Below are positions 8,216 to 16,996 of a DNA stretch of 64,000 nucleotides, piece by piece (positions within the stretch are counted from its first letter, which is position 1; each line of letters begins with the position of its first letter). Location of the stretch: contig NZ_WNXX01000004.1 in assembly GCF_009733795.1 (NCBI RefSeq), forward strand, positions 1-64,000. Reading direction: 5' to 3'. The notes below the pieces were generated by a model, which was not told the origin of the DNA, made no database searches, and worked only from the letters and a program-made list of their open reading frames with translations. Position numbers and translations under genes: made by a program. The stretch is from Actinotalea caeni (lineage in GTDB: Bacteria; Actinomycetota; Actinomycetes; Actinomycetales; Beutenbergiaceae).

Positions 8216-9228
8216 AGGACCGGCCGAGACACCTGCATCGCCTTCAGCTTCGGCAGCAGCTCGCGCCCCCACAGCTCGAGCTGCTCGGGGTCGTCGGTGT
8301 AGGGGTGGATGATCAGGTGCTCGACGCCGACGTCGACACGAGCCTGCACCTGCGCCACGACCTCGTCGAGGGTGCCGAACATGTAGGAGCGCTCGAGGTG
8401 CTGCTCGTCGCGGCCATCGCCCAGGACCTCGGCCGCCATCCGATGCTGGATCTTGCGTGCCGCTGAGGGTGAGTCCTCTTCGGTCAGGTGCAGCCACTGC
8501 CCGTGCGCGATGACCATCTCGTCCGGGTTGCGGCCGCTCTCCTCGAGCGCGGCAGCCACGAGGCGCCAGTCGTCGGCGACCTGCTGCGGTTGCGCGCTCG
8601 GGCGGGAGAACCAGCCGTCGGAGCCGACGATGCGCTCCTTCACCCGCGGGTGCAGCTCGGGCTTCTCGACCGACTGCTCACCGGCAACCTGGCTGCCGCC
8701 ACCGACCCAGACCGGCAGCGGCGTCGGGGATGGCTCGATGCGGACGTGGTCCAGCGAGTAGAACCGGCCCTCGTAGGTGAGCTCCTCACCGGCCATGAGA
8801 CGCCTCGTGATGTCGAGCACCTCATCGGTGCGGCGACCCCGCTCCTTGGGAAGCGTGCCCATGGCGAGCATCTCGGGGTGGTACCACCCCGTGCCGGCAC
8901 CGAGGATGAACCGCTCGTTGGACATCTGCTGCAGACTGGCGAGGGTCTTCGCCAGCAGCACGGGGTGCCGCAGCGGGAGCAGCAGCACGCCGGTGCCGAG
9001 CGTGATCGTGCGTGTCACCGCCGCGGCGAACGCCAGCGTCGTCAGCGGCTCGATCCAGGTGTAGGCGTACATGTTGCGAGCGCGGAGCATGTGGTCGGTG
9101 ACCCAGATCGAGTCGAAACCGAGCTCCTCGGCTCGCACGCACCAGCGTCGCAGCCGATCTGCGTGGTCGATCCCGTCCTGGGAGTAGCCAAAGCTCGGGA
9201 GGTAGATGCCGACCTTGAGGTTGGTCAC
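8212..9228 (-). CDS. LLM class flavin/F420-dependent oxidoreductase
   Basis: A 338-residue luciferase-like monooxygenase-fold protein with VTDHML, LGTGVLLLPLRHPV and GAGTGWYHPE, the segments lining the flavin or F420 pocket. The ordering is closest to the F420-dependent TIGR03619-type subgroup common in Actinomycetota. It probably reduces or oxidises an organic substrate handled by the neighbouring Gfo and VOC proteins. It is separated by 55 nt from the upstream Gfo gene and overlaps the downstream VOC gene. The substrate is unknown. Confidence 0.85.
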   Translation of the reverse strand: MTNLKVGIYLPSFGYSQDGIDHADRLRRWCVRAEELGFDSIWVTDHMLRARNMYAYTWIEPLTTLAFAAAVTRTITLGTGVLLLPLRHPVLLAKTLASLQQMSNERFILGAGTGWYHPEMLAMGTLPKERGRRTDEVLDITRRLMAGEELTYEGRFYSLDHVRIEPSPTPLPVWVGGGSQVAGEQSVEKPELHPRVKERIVGSDGWFSRPSAQPQQVADDWRLVAAALEESGRNPDEMVIAHGQWLHLTEEDSPSAARKIQHRMAAEVLGDGRDEQHLERSYMFGTLDEVVAQVQARVDVGVEHLIIHPYTDDPEQLELWGRELLPKLKAMQVSRPVL

Positions 9229-9283
9229 TGCGTGGGCCTTTCAGAGTGGGGGTGGGGTCTGGCAAGGGGTGGGAGGAGCTGCG

Positions 9284-10321
9284 CTATCGCCCGTGAAGCG
9301 TGCGCCGCAACCCCTCCTCTCGGGACAGGTCCTGGACCCACGACGTCGCGGGCTCCGCGCCGGCGTCGCGATCATGCGTGGGGAGACCGGCCGCCGCGAG
9401 CACCCTGTCCGTGAGCTCCTGGGTGCGCAGCGCCTCGAGGCCGTCCGTCAGCGGGGTCTCACCCGTGCGGACACAGTGCAGGAAGTGCTCGATCGCGCCG
9501 CGGAAGCCAGCAGTCACGGTGAGGTCGGGCCACCCCGCCGCCGCCGTGCGCGCGTGCCACTCGCTGCTGGTTCCGTCGCGGACGACGGTCACGGTGTCTG
9601 GGGCGACGACGCGGATCGTCACACCGTCGCCGTAGATCTCGAGACGTTCGTCCCACTCCCCGGCGGCGCGCGACGCCAGGAAGAGCGCCGTGCTCCCGCT
9701 GTCGAAGCCGATCAAGGCGCCGACGCCGGTCTCCTGGTACGGGTCGTCCGCCACGGAGGCCGCGGACACCGAGACTGCCTCCCCGCAGAACCAGCGGAGC
9801 AGATCGATCATGTGGACGCCGTTCTCGAGCGTGGCCCGGTACTCCCGGCCCACCCGGTTCTTCTGCCCGACGACAAACGCTGGCGGCTGCTCGAGCGCCA
9901 CGGCGTGCGCCCGCTGGTACACCTCGCAGAACCTGCGGTTTAGACCCACCATCAGCACGCCGGGCGAGCCCTCGGCGATCTCAACGAGGCGCCGCGACTC
10001 CTCCAGCACGGTGGTGAGCGGCTTCTCGCAGAACACGCTGACGCCTGCCCGCAACCCAGCCTCGACGAACGCGCCGTGCATGTGCTTGGGGGTCAGCACG
10101 AAGAGCGCGTCGATCGAGCTGTCGTCGAGCAGGTGCTCGACGTCGGCGTAGGCACGCTGGACGGGCCAGCGCCGCAGCACGCGCTCCGATTCCTCCGGCG
10201 AGGCCGTCACGACCCCGGCGAGCGTGACCGACTCCTCGCGTGCGAGGACGGGGAGCTGGGCCAGCTCGGCGACGGCACCGGCCCCCACGAGGCCGACGCG
10301 CAACGGCCTCGCATCAGTCAT
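9284..10321 (-). CDS. Gfo/Idh/MocA family oxidoreductase
   Basis: A 345-residue dehydrogenase with the Rossmann motif GLVGAGAVAE near residue 10, the catalytic EKP at 99-101 and a C-terminal substrate domain with LENGVHMIDLLRWFCGE. It is a diverged paralogue of the gene at 6711-7694, with the same QKNR-EYRAT block. The pair probably arose by duplication and may act as consecutive or complementary dehydrogenases. Its ATG overlaps the end of the ABC ATPase gene by 8 nt. It belongs to the eight-gene minus-strand operon. Confidence 0.9.
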   Translation of the reverse strand: MTDARPLRVGLVGAGAVAELAQLPVLAREESVTLAGVVTASPEESERVLRRWPVQRAYADVEHLLDDSSIDALFVLTPKHMHGAFVEAGLRAGVSVFCEKPLTTVLEESRRLVEIAEGSPGVLMVGLNRRFCEVYQRAHAVALEQPPAFVVGQKNRVGREYRATLENGVHMIDLLRWFCGEAVSVSAASVADDPYQETGVGALIGFDSGSTALFLASRAAGEWDERLEIYGDGVTIRVVAPDTVTVVRDGTSSEWHARTAAAGWPDLTVTAGFRGAIEHFLHCVRTGETPLTDGLEALRTQELTDRVLAAAGLPTHDRDAGAEPATSWVQDLSREEGLRRTLHGR

Positions 10322-11120
10322 GCAGCACGCCGAGGTTCTTGAAGATCTCGTAGATCTGACTGGAGTACCCCGCGAACGCGGCCTCGTCGCCCAGCTGCAC
10401 GGGACGTGGCCGAGGGAGGTCGATCACGATCTCCTCGACGATACGACCCGGGGAGGGCCCCATGACGATGACGCGGTCCGCCAGACCTACGGCCTCTTCG
10501 ACACTGTGCGTGATGAAGAGGACGGACTTGGGGCTCTCCAGCCACAGCGCCTCGAGGTCCACGCGCATCTGCGTCCTCGTAAGCGCGTCCAGGGCCCCGA
10601 ACGGCTCATCCATCAGCAGAATCGCCGGATCGTGGACGAGTGCCCGCGCGATCGAGACGCGCTGCCGCATGCCGCCAGAGAGCTGGTTCGGATACCGGTT
10701 CGCCGCGTGGTCGACCCCGAGCTGGCGCATGAGCTCGTCGGTGCGCTGCTCCTGCTGCCTGCGCGGCAGCCCGCGGATCTTGCCCTGGAGGAGGATGTTC
10801 TCCCGCGCCGTGCGGAAGTCCAGCAGAAGGTCATCCTGGAAGACGATGCCCACGTCCGTGAGCGGGTCGAACAGTGGCGCCCCGTCGACGAGAATCTCAC
10901 CGCCACTGGGCTCCAGCAGCCCAGCGACCATGAGCATGAGGGTGCTCTTGCCGCAGCCGCTCGGCCCGACGACTGCGACGAACTCGCCGCGCTCGATCCT
11001 GAAGTCGGTCGGCGAGAGCGCGAGATTGGTCCCGTCCTTGGTGCGGAACGCCTTCGTGAGCTCGTGACCGACGATCTCGATCCCGGTCGCCGCCGGGGCG
11101 CCACTGTCCGCGGTCAGCAT
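10314..11120 (-). CDS. ABC transporter ATP-binding protein (nitrate/sulfonate/thiamine-precursor class)
   Basis: A 268-residue ATPase with Walker A GPSGCGKST (52-60), signature LSGGMRQR (147-154), Walker B ILLMDEPF (167-174) and the switch His in LFITHSVEE. It energises the adjacent permease (12231-13058) and the NMT1-type binding protein (11114-12202). I chose the ATG at 11120 because it overlaps the end of the binding-protein gene by 7 nt. The class normally imports small anions, sulfonates or pyrimidines rather than free sugars, which makes its placement in a carbohydrate-like operon notable. Confidence 0.9.
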   Translation of the reverse strand: MLTADSGAPAATGIEIVGHELTKAFRTKDGTNLALSPTDFRIERGEFVAVVGPSGCGKSTLMLMVAGLLEPSGGEILVDGAPLFDPLTDVGIVFQDDLLLDFRTARENILLQGKIRGLPRRQQEQRTDELMRQLGVDHAANRYPNQLSGGMRQRVSIARALVHDPAILLMDEPFGALDALTRTQMRVDLEALWLESPKSVLFITHSVEEAVGLADRVIVMGPSPGRIVEEIVIDLPRPRPVQLGDEAAFAGYSSQIYEIFKNLGVLHD

Positions 11121-12202
11121 GCCGGCAGATCCTCCGGAAGGAAGTCCTCGGTGTAGTAGAAGTCGATCGGGTTGTCCGTGGGCAGGTCGAGATACTCGAC
11201 GAGAAGGTCGTAGGTGGCCTGCCAGGTCTCGGCGGCGGGCTTTCCAAGGCCCGGCGAGCCCGCGGAGCACAGCAGCTCGATGTCCACGCCGAGCTGCCCG
11301 ACAATCGAATCGGCGACGGCACCCTCGGGGAACTGCCCCGCGACGATCTCGGCCGCGCGCTCGGGGTCGTTGCGCACGTCGTCCCATCCACGCAGGGAGG
11401 CCGCAACGAAGCCGGCGACCAGCTCCGGGTTCTGCTCGGCGAACTCGTTGGTGACGATCATCGAGAGCCCGATCGTCGGGACGCCCGCGTCGCGGTACAT
11501 GATCTCGTTGATGTCCGCGCCTTGCTCGCGCAGCTGGACACCCTGGCTGTCCGCACCAGCGGTGATGGCGTCCACACTGCCCTGGAGCAGCGAGCCCACG
11601 AGCGACGACGGGTCGATGTTGACGATCTCCACGGCACCGGGGTCAACGTCGTTGGCGGCGAGCACGGCGTCGAAGAGGCTCGCCTGCGCTGTCCCGGGCT
11701 GGAGCGCGACGCTCTTCCCCTCGAGGTCCTGGATGGTCTCGAGACCGTTTTCGGCCAGGGACATCACGGAGAACCCGTTGGTCTGCAGGATCGGAGCGAC
11801 GATGACGAGGTCACCCTCCTGGGCCGCCACCGCCATGGCCGACGGCCCATCGGCGTATCCGAACTCCGAGTTGCCCTGGGCGACGAGCGACGCCGTGGAG
11901 CCGGAGCCCTGACCCTCCTGGATGGTGACGTCGAGCCCGACCTCCTCGTAGTAGCCGTTCTCGAGGGCCACCATGAAGCCCGCGTTGGGGCCGCCAGCGA
12001 GGAAGTTCAGCGTCAAGGTGACGGAGGTCATCTCGGCCGGGGCCTCGCCGGCCGTCGAGGTCGAGGGCTCGGCGTCGTCCTCGCCGCCGTTCGAGCCGCC
12101 GGCGTCTGAGCATGCGGTGAGCGTGAGGGCGAGCGCGCCCACGAGGGCGGTCGCCGCAGCGAACCTGCGCCGCTGCTTCGTTGCAGTGGTGGTGCGGAAC
12201 AT
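11114..12202 (-). CDS. NMT1/THI5-like ABC substrate-binding lipoprotein
   Basis: A 362-residue periplasmic-type binding protein. MFRTTTATKQRRR precedes a hydrophobic signal and the lipobox LTAC, so it is probably a lipoprotein. The mature part contains TLNFLAGGPNAGFMVALENG, an EVGLDVTI segment and a GTAQASL loop, matching the NMT1/THI5/SsuA group that captures sulfonates, nitrate, thiamine precursors or aromatics. The ATG at 12202 is spaced 7 nt from AAAGG; the ATG at 12208 is too close to it. No riboswitch is visible upstream, so a thiamine link is unsupported. Confidence 0.85.
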   Translation of the reverse strand: MFRTTTATKQRRRFAAATALVGALALTLTACSDAGGSNGGEDDAEPSTSTAGEAPAEMTSVTLTLNFLAGGPNAGFMVALENGYYEEVGLDVTIQEGQGSGSTASLVAQGNSEFGYADGPSAMAVAAQEGDLVIVAPILQTNGFSVMSLAENGLETIQDLEGKSVALQPGTAQASLFDAVLAANDVDPGAVEIVNIDPSSLVGSLLQGSVDAITAGADSQGVQLREQGADINEIMYRDAGVPTIGLSMIVTNEFAEQNPELVAGFVAASLRGWDDVRNDPERAAEIVAGQFPEGAVADSIVGQLGVDIELLCSAGSPGLGKPAAETWQATYDLLVEYLDLPTDNPIDFYYTEDFLPEDLPAC

Positions 12203-12230
12203 GGACATACCTTTCTCGGTGCGGCAGCGG

Positions 12231-13058
12231 CTAGTGCTTGCGCTGCCAGGGGGTGACGAGACGCTCGGCGAGCTCCACCGCATACGCGAAGAGCAGGCCG
12301 AGCAGACTGAGGACGACGAGGACAGAGAAGATCAGCGGGGTGTCGAGGTTCGCGGAGGCCCGTAGCAGCAGGTATCCGAGGCCGGCGTTGGAGCCGACGA
12401 ACTCGGCCACGATCGCGCCGGTGACGGCGAGCACCACAGCCACCTTCAGACCGGAGAAGATGAAGGGCAGCGCCGCGGGCATCCGCACGTAGCCGAACGT
12501 CTGCAGGCGGGAGGCCCCCATCGACTTTGTGATGTAGAGCAGGCGCTGGTCGAGAGCCTTGAACCCGGTGAGGGTGTCGACAAGGATCGGGAAGAAGCAC
12601 AGGAGAAAGGTCAGCAGGACCTTCGGCAGCATCCCGAACCCGAACCAGACGATGAACAACGGCGCGACGGCGATCTTCGGAATCGTCTGGAGCACCACGA
12701 TGAGCGGGTAGAACGCGATCTCGATGACGCGAACCGAGGCGATCAGGTAGGCCAGCGGGATGCTGACCACCGCCGCCAGCGCGAAGCCCATCAGGACCTC
12801 GCTCGCAGTGACCAGTGCCGCGTCCCACAGGGACGGGATCACCTGGATGAAGCGCTCGTAGACCACGCTCGGAGCCGGCAGGATGTAGCGCTTGATGTCG
12901 AGCCCCCGGACCAGGACCTCCCACAGCGTGAGGGAGAGCGCAAAGGCGACGATCGGCAGGACTATGCGGACGAGCGCCCTAGGCTCGCCATGACGTGAGC
13001 GTCGGGCCCGTTGCTGCGGGGACGGGCCGGTGCCTGTCGGGGTCTCCTGGGTTGCCAT
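12231..13058 (-). CDS. ABC transporter permease (SsuC/TauC/ThiX type)
   Basis: A 275-residue polytopic membrane protein. The cytoplasmic coupling (EAA) loop reads GFKALDQRLLYITKSMGASR, followed by MPAALPFIFSGLKV, typical of BPD_transp_1 permeases of the nitrate/sulfonate/taurine class. Six or so hydrophobic helices start near residue 30. It forms the importer with the binding protein and ATPase that follow on the same strand, 28 nt and further downstream. It starts 12 nt after the isomerase gene ends, so the importer is part of the catabolic operon. Confidence 0.9.
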   Translation of the reverse strand: MATQETPTGTGPSPQQRARRSRHGEPRALVRIVLPIVAFALSLTLWEVLVRGLDIKRYILPAPSVVYERFIQVIPSLWDAALVTASEVLMGFALAAVVSIPLAYLIASVRVIEIAFYPLIVVLQTIPKIAVAPLFIVWFGFGMLPKVLLTFLLCFFPILVDTLTGFKALDQRLLYITKSMGASRLQTFGYVRMPAALPFIFSGLKVAVVLAVTGAIVAEFVGSNAGLGYLLLRASANLDTPLIFSVLVVLSLLGLLFAYAVELAERLVTPWQRKH

Positions 13059-13070
13059 GGCGTCTCCGTC

Positions 13071-14000
13071 CTAGACCGCTGCGAGCTCGTCGGCGTACTG
13101 GCGCAGCCGCTGCGCCCCGATCCGGAAGCCTTCCGCGGGATCCGGCAGGTCAGCGGGGTGCCAGCGATACTCGTACTCGAGCGAGAAAGCGCCCGAGTAA
13201 CCGGCCTCCCACATCCGGGCGAGGATCTCCTTCCAGGCGAGCTCGCCGTCGCCGACGACGCGTGACCGCACGGCGCGATCCTCGCCCGAGACGGTGGCGA
13301 CCTCCGCCGCACGGAACGGCCGGTCGCGGTCGATGAAGACCAGGTCCTTGACGTGCACGTGTTCCACCAGCCCTGCTTGCGCCGCGATGGCCTGGTCCGG
13401 GCTCTCGCTGTGCGTAAACGTGAGGTTCGCCTGGTCGTAGAGGATGCGGACCTGAGGGCTGTCGACCTCCTCGATCAGCGCCACGGTCTCCGCCGCCGTC
13501 ATCGTCATCGTGTTGAAGTGGTTCTCCACCGCGATGACGACGTCGTGCGCGGCTGCGATCGGCGCGAGCTCGCGAAGGCTGCGCACAAGTTGGACCCACA
13601 GCTCGGGGTGCTCCGACTCGCGCGAGGGGGTGTAGTTGCCGGCGTAGGCCCTCACGATGCGGGCGCCGAGCCGGTCGGCGACCGCGAAACAAGCGGCGAA
13701 CCTCTCGACGTCACGGACTCGCTGGCCCTCGTCGACGGAGTTGAGTTCCGTCATGTAGGGCGTCAGGCCGATGATGGGAAGCCCGGTCTCACGGCTGGCA
13801 GCTTCGATCTCGCGCAGCTCGGCCTCGCCGGCCGACTCCGGGATTCCAGATCGGTAGCCGTCCTGCCAGATCACCTCCGCCGCATCGAGCCCGGCGGCCG
13901 CGAAGAGCCGGATGGCCTCGGGCACCGAGTGGTCGGGGGTCCCCAGGGTGTGTCCAGCGACCGTGATGGCAGATCGAGGCCGGGAGCTAGAGGTCATCAT
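13071..14000 (-). CDS. sugar phosphate isomerase/epimerase (AP endonuclease 2-like TIM barrel)
   Basis: A 309-residue TIM-barrel protein of the xylose-isomerase-like/IolE group. Probable metal ligands are the Glu of AVENHFNT, the Asp and Asn of ILYDQANLTF, the His residues of EHVHVKD and the Glu of SLEYEYR near the C-terminus. Such enzymes epimerise or isomerise sugars and keto-inositols; some act on 3-keto-glycosides made by Gfo-type dehydrogenases. It is the first gene of the eight-gene operon, with AGGA 5 nt before its ATG and LacI-type operators 12-60 nt upstream. Confidence 0.85.
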   Translation of the reverse strand: MMTSSSRPRSAITVAGHTLGTPDHSVPEAIRLFAAAGLDAAEVIWQDGYRSGIPESAGEAELREIEAASRETGLPIIGLTPYMTELNSVDEGQRVRDVERFAACFAVADRLGARIVRAYAGNYTPSRESEHPELWVQLVRSLRELAPIAAAHDVVIAVENHFNTMTMTAAETVALIEEVDSPQVRILYDQANLTFTHSESPDQAIAAQAGLVEHVHVKDLVFIDRDRPFRAAEVATVSGEDRAVRSRVVGDGELAWKEILARMWEAGYSGAFSLEYEYRWHPADLPDPAEGFRIGAQRLRQYADELAAV

Positions 14001-14011
14001 CGACGTCCTAG

Positions 14012-14060
14012 TGCAATCGTTGTTAGCAATCGACTGCAGATTAGCGTGCAATCGACTGCA
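14012..14060. promoter_or_regulatory. three LacI-type operator copies upstream of the isomerase operon
   Basis: Three copies of GCAATCGNYTG-like sequence lie here: GCAATCGTTG (14013-14022), GCAATCGACTG (14026-14036) and TGCAATCGACTGCA (14047-14060). The last two are imperfect palindromes centred on a CG step, as expected for LacI-family operators. The related perfect palindrome CAATCGATTG precedes the Gfo-lacI unit at 16120. The sites lie immediately before the start of the first gene of the operon, so repressor binding would block its transcription. Inferred from sequence and position. Confidence 0.65.
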
Positions 14061-14145
14061 CGGCAAGTCGGCTGACCCTAGCCGCTTGACGCCTTGCTCG
14101 TGGCTCCCACGCGGCGCTCGCGCAGTCAGCCGCCGAGGTGGATGG

Positions 14146-15138
14146 CTAGAGCAGCCGACGCGTGGAGCGCCGCACGAGAAGCGTGGGCACCAGCACCTCA
14201 TGGACAATGCTGCCGTCGTCTGCGAACCGTTCGGCGACAGCGACCGCAAGGGCCCCCAGCTCGTCGAAGGGTTGCGCGACTGTCGTGATGCCCGGATTGA
14301 AGTTGTCTCCGATCGGTACGCCGTCGAAGCCCGTGACCGAGACGTCCTCGGGCACCCGCACCCCGTGCTCGGCGAGCCGTGAGATGAATCCGAAGGCGGC
14401 GAGGTCGTTAGATGCGATGACCGCCGTCGGACGCGGGTCGATGGCGAGGAACTCCGCTGCACCCCGCTCGGTCGCCGCCAGGGAGTATCCACCGCGGATC
14501 ACGACCGGTTCGATGCCGTGGTCCGCGACGAGAGCCCGGTAAGCCTCGACCCTGACCTCCGCCGAGTAGGTGCCGACTGTGCCGGTGAGGTAGGCGATCC
14601 GCCGGTGCCCGAGCTCTAGGAGGTGGTCCAATGCGAGTTTGACGCCCAACCGGTTGTCGATGAATACGGTGGGCACCTGCAACCCCTGGGGGACGCGATC
14701 AATGATGACGGTGCGCCGCGCGAGCGCCGTGCGCTCCAACACGCCTGCGTCGATCCGCGTCGAGGGCGCCACGATCGCAAAGGGCGACAGGTGCGCACTC
14801 ATCGCGTCCAGGAATCGGTACGTCTCGTCGGCGTCGCCCTCGGTCAGGCAGAGCACGACCTGGTAGCCGCGCAGGCCGGCCGCAGCAGCGACTGACTTCG
14901 CCAGCTCTCCGTAGAAGGGATTGGTGATGTCCGGCACGATGAGCGGGACCAGGTTGCTCGAGCCTCGCCGTAGAGCCTGCCCCAGAGAGTTGACGCGGTA
15001 GCCCATCTCGCCCGCGATCCGCAGGATGCGCTCCCTGGTCTCCGGCTTGACGGCCTCGGGACGGGAGAAGGCTCGCGACACGGTTGAGCTGTGTACGCCG
15101 GCAACCTTGGCGACGTCGTAGATGCTCACATCGCCCAC
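14146..15138 (-). CDS. LacI family transcriptional regulator
   Basis: A 330-residue regulator. The N-terminal LacI helix-turn-helix (SIYDVAKVAGVHSSTVSRAF) is followed by a hinge with NSLGQALRRGSS. The periplasmic-binding-protein-like ligand domain contains the typical VPDITNPFYGELAKSV and TAVIASNDLAAFGF blocks. The GTG at 15138 has a good GGGGGAG site upstream; an alternative GTG lies at 15129. The gene overlaps the end of the upstream Gfo gene. It probably controls both its own unit and the isomerase operon through the shared CAATCG operators, with a sugar-like inducer. Confidence 0.9.
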   Translation of the reverse strand: MGDVSIYDVAKVAGVHSSTVSRAFSRPEAVKPETRERILRIAGEMGYRVNSLGQALRRGSSNLVPLIVPDITNPFYGELAKSVAAAAGLRGYQVVLCLTEGDADETYRFLDAMSAHLSPFAIVAPSTRIDAGVLERTALARRTVIIDRVPQGLQVPTVFIDNRLGVKLALDHLLELGHRRIAYLTGTVGTYSAEVRVEAYRALVADHGIEPVVIRGGYSLAATERGAAEFLAIDPRPTAVIASNDLAAFGFISRLAEHGVRVPEDVSVTGFDGVPIGDNFNPGITTVAQPFDELGALAVAVAERFADDGSIVHEVLVPTLLVRRSTRRLL

Positions 15139-16106
15139 GCCTGCTCCCCCGTTCCTCCTGCCGCGCGATAGGCGGCGTCGACCACCGCCATCGCCTCCAC
15201 GAGTTCGTGCATGCCGGGCAGGCCCGGGAAACCCTGCCGCCACGAGCGCACCGCCCGCTCGACGAACGCGCCGAACAGCGGGTCGCTGTCGACCTCCAGC
15301 TGGCGCCGCGTGACCGACCCGTCGGTATGCGTCCGCCGGGCGACACCCTCAGGGCCGATACTGACCGCCCCGGCGGAGCCGGTGGCCACGATGCTCACAT
15401 GGCGCTTGTCCGGCGCATCGGGGTAGAGGTAACCCAGATCGATGGTCGCCGTGAGGCCGCTCTCGGTGAGGATCACCATGACGGCGTGATCCTCGATCGC
15501 GAGACCGTGACGTGCGTGCGAGACGCGCGCGACGACGTCGACAGCTTGACCGCCAAGATGCAGCACGAGGTCGGCGAAATGCGCTCCGAGGTTGGCTAGG
15601 ACGCCACCACCGGACGCCGGGTCCAGCATCCAGTCGCAGCCCGCTGCCGGATAGCGCTCGGGCGGCCCGACTAGGTAGCTGATCGTCAGATGCGTCAGCG
15701 GACCCGCCGCACCGATCTCCCGGGCAAACGGGGCGAGCCGGTGCACGAGCGGGACGGCGACGGCATGTCCCGCTAGCTGCACGTGGGCACGCGAGAGCTC
15801 GCTCATGGACAGCGCGCCCGGCTTCTCGAGAACCAGGGGGACCCCGAGCCGTGCGACAACGAGCGCGGCGTCCGCCATGTCGGCGTGGGCGCCGAGGATG
15901 ATCGCCAGGTCGGGCTGGACGCGCTCGAGGAGTGCCTCAATATCGTCGCCGGACACGGCGCCGAGCCGGTCAGCAACCGCGGCGGCGAGAAGCGCGTTAC
16001 GGTCGGTGACGGCGACGACGACGGCCCCTGCACGTTCCAACGCAGCCAGGTACAAGGGCGCGTGCCAGTGCGACACGCCGACGACGGCGACCCTCGTAAC
16101 TGGCAT
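15126..16106 (-). CDS. Gfo/Idh/MocA family oxidoreductase (regulator-linked)
   Basis: A 326-residue NAD(P)-dependent dehydrogenase: Rossmann AVVGVSHWHAPLYL at the N-terminus, catalytic EKPGAL, and a C-terminal domain with GGVLANLGAHFADLVLHLGG. It is more divergent than the two Gfo proteins of the following operon, and its Rossmann glycine pattern (VGVSHWH instead of GAGxIA) is that of the HxxH-type subgroup. It is cotranscribed with the LacI regulator (13-nt overlap) and sits behind the operator-like palindromes at 16120-16142. The ATG at 16106 follows GTGGGA. Confidence 0.8.
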   Translation of the reverse strand: MPVTRVAVVGVSHWHAPLYLAALERAGAVVVAVTDRNALLAAAVADRLGAVSGDDIEALLERVQPDLAIILGAHADMADAALVVARLGVPLVLEKPGALSMSELSRAHVQLAGHAVAVPLVHRLAPFAREIGAAGPLTHLTISYLVGPPERYPAAGCDWMLDPASGGGVLANLGAHFADLVLHLGGQAVDVVARVSHARHGLAIEDHAVMVILTESGLTATIDLGYLYPDAPDKRHVSIVATGSAGAVSIGPEGVARRTHTDGSVTRRQLEVDSDPLFGAFVERAVRSWRQGFPGLPGMHELVEAMAVVDAAYRAAGGTGEQAWAM

Positions 16107-16119
16107 TCCCACGGTGTTC

Positions 16120-16142
16120 CAATCGATTGCTGAATCGCGATT
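16120..16142. promoter_or_regulatory. CAATCGATTG palindrome pair, probable LacI operator
   Basis: A perfect 10-bp palindrome CAATCGATTG (16120-16129) is followed 3 nt later by AATCGCGATT (16133-16142), just 14 nt upstream of the Gfo start. The first matches the GCAATCGACTG operators before the isomerase operon. It is consistent with autoregulation of the Gfo-lacI unit by the encoded LacI protein. Confidence 0.65.
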
Positions 16143-16523
16143 ATGCCGTGCCCGCGCATTCTGGTCCCAGGATCGCGACGGCGTTCGCGGCCCCGGACGT
16201 TCCTCGGCCTGGACACGAGACGTCGCAGACGCCGCCTTGCCGAAGGCCGTCATGCCCCCGACACGCGCGGGCAGCGGGTCCGCAGTCGCCCTGTCGCACC
16301 GGCGAGTGCTCGGGCCGACGGAGACAGTCGCGAGGGTCCCTCACACCGCAGGGCTGTGAACCACTACGGGTGGGGTCGGCTCGGATGAGTCGTCGAGCAC
16401 GTCGACGCTCCGCCACCGAATGGGCGGTCGCGCGCCTAGTAGTCCACGGCGTGGATCGCGCAGGCGCTAGCCTCGGTGTTCTCAAGACCAGGCGGCAGCG
16501 TGCGGCCGGACGCGACTCAACCT
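16143..16523. other. intergenic stretch without recognisable gene
   Basis: About 380 nt between the operator of the Gfo-lacI unit and the small hypothetical gene. Open frames exist on both strands, but all are Arg/Ala/Pro-rich, resemble no family and have no ribosome site. It presumably holds the promoter of the Gfo-lacI unit; nothing else is visible. Confidence 0.5.
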
Positions 16524-16886
16524 TCAGATCTCGACGTACTCCACGATCAAGGTAGGTGACCCGCCGCCCGCTGCAATCCGGTGCCACACCCGTCCGCCCG
16601 TCTCGGTGACACTCCAGTCGTCGACGGGCGTTTCCACTGCCACGACCGTTGCGTCATCCATCGGCGCGAGATGGGGGAGTAGGCGAATCACCACGGCCTC
16701 GGCCTCGCCGCGTGTCGCGTGGATGAGCGCATGAAGGGTCGCGCCGTCGTTGCCGGCCAGACCAAGCGGCTCGTTCCAGGCATTCCAGCCGTCGCCGCGA
16801 ATGAGTAGCGGAGACGCCAACGCGCGGCTGCACTCCAGGAGGTTCTCGGGACGCACGCCGACGTGCACGAGGATCGGTTCGTTCAT
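16524..16886 (-). CDS. hypothetical small protein
   Basis: A 120-residue soluble, acidic protein starting MNEPILVHVGVRPEN, with a good GGTGGAG site 4-5 nt before the ATG. It contains WNAWNEPLGLAGND and ends WHRIAAGGGSPTLIVEYVEI. No domain is recognised and no signal peptide or membrane segment is seen. It stands alone between the LacI regulon and the divergent nuclease-like gene. Confidence 0.6.
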   Translation of the reverse strand: MNEPILVHVGVRPENLLECSRALASPLLIRGDGWNAWNEPLGLAGNDGATLHALIHATRGEAEAVVIRLLPHLAPMDDATVVAVETPVDDWSVTETGGRVWHRIAAGGGSPTLIVEYVEI

Positions 16887-16996
16887 GATCTCCACCGTGG
16901 TGTGCGACCGATCTCGGGCAAGCTCACGCGTCGTACAGCTCGATGCGCAGCCGTTTGTCGCCACCAGCAGCTGCGATTCGTCGTTAGCTTGTGCTT

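Noticed and set aside
12203-13070. thiamine riboswitch for the NMT1-type importer
   Set aside because: The spaces before the binding-protein and permease genes are only 28 and 12 nt, too short for a TPP riboswitch, and the operon leader carries LacI-type operators instead.
16141-16587. 148-residue minus-strand gene
   Set aside because: Arg- and Pro-rich, overlaps the small hypothetical gene in another frame, no recognisable product.
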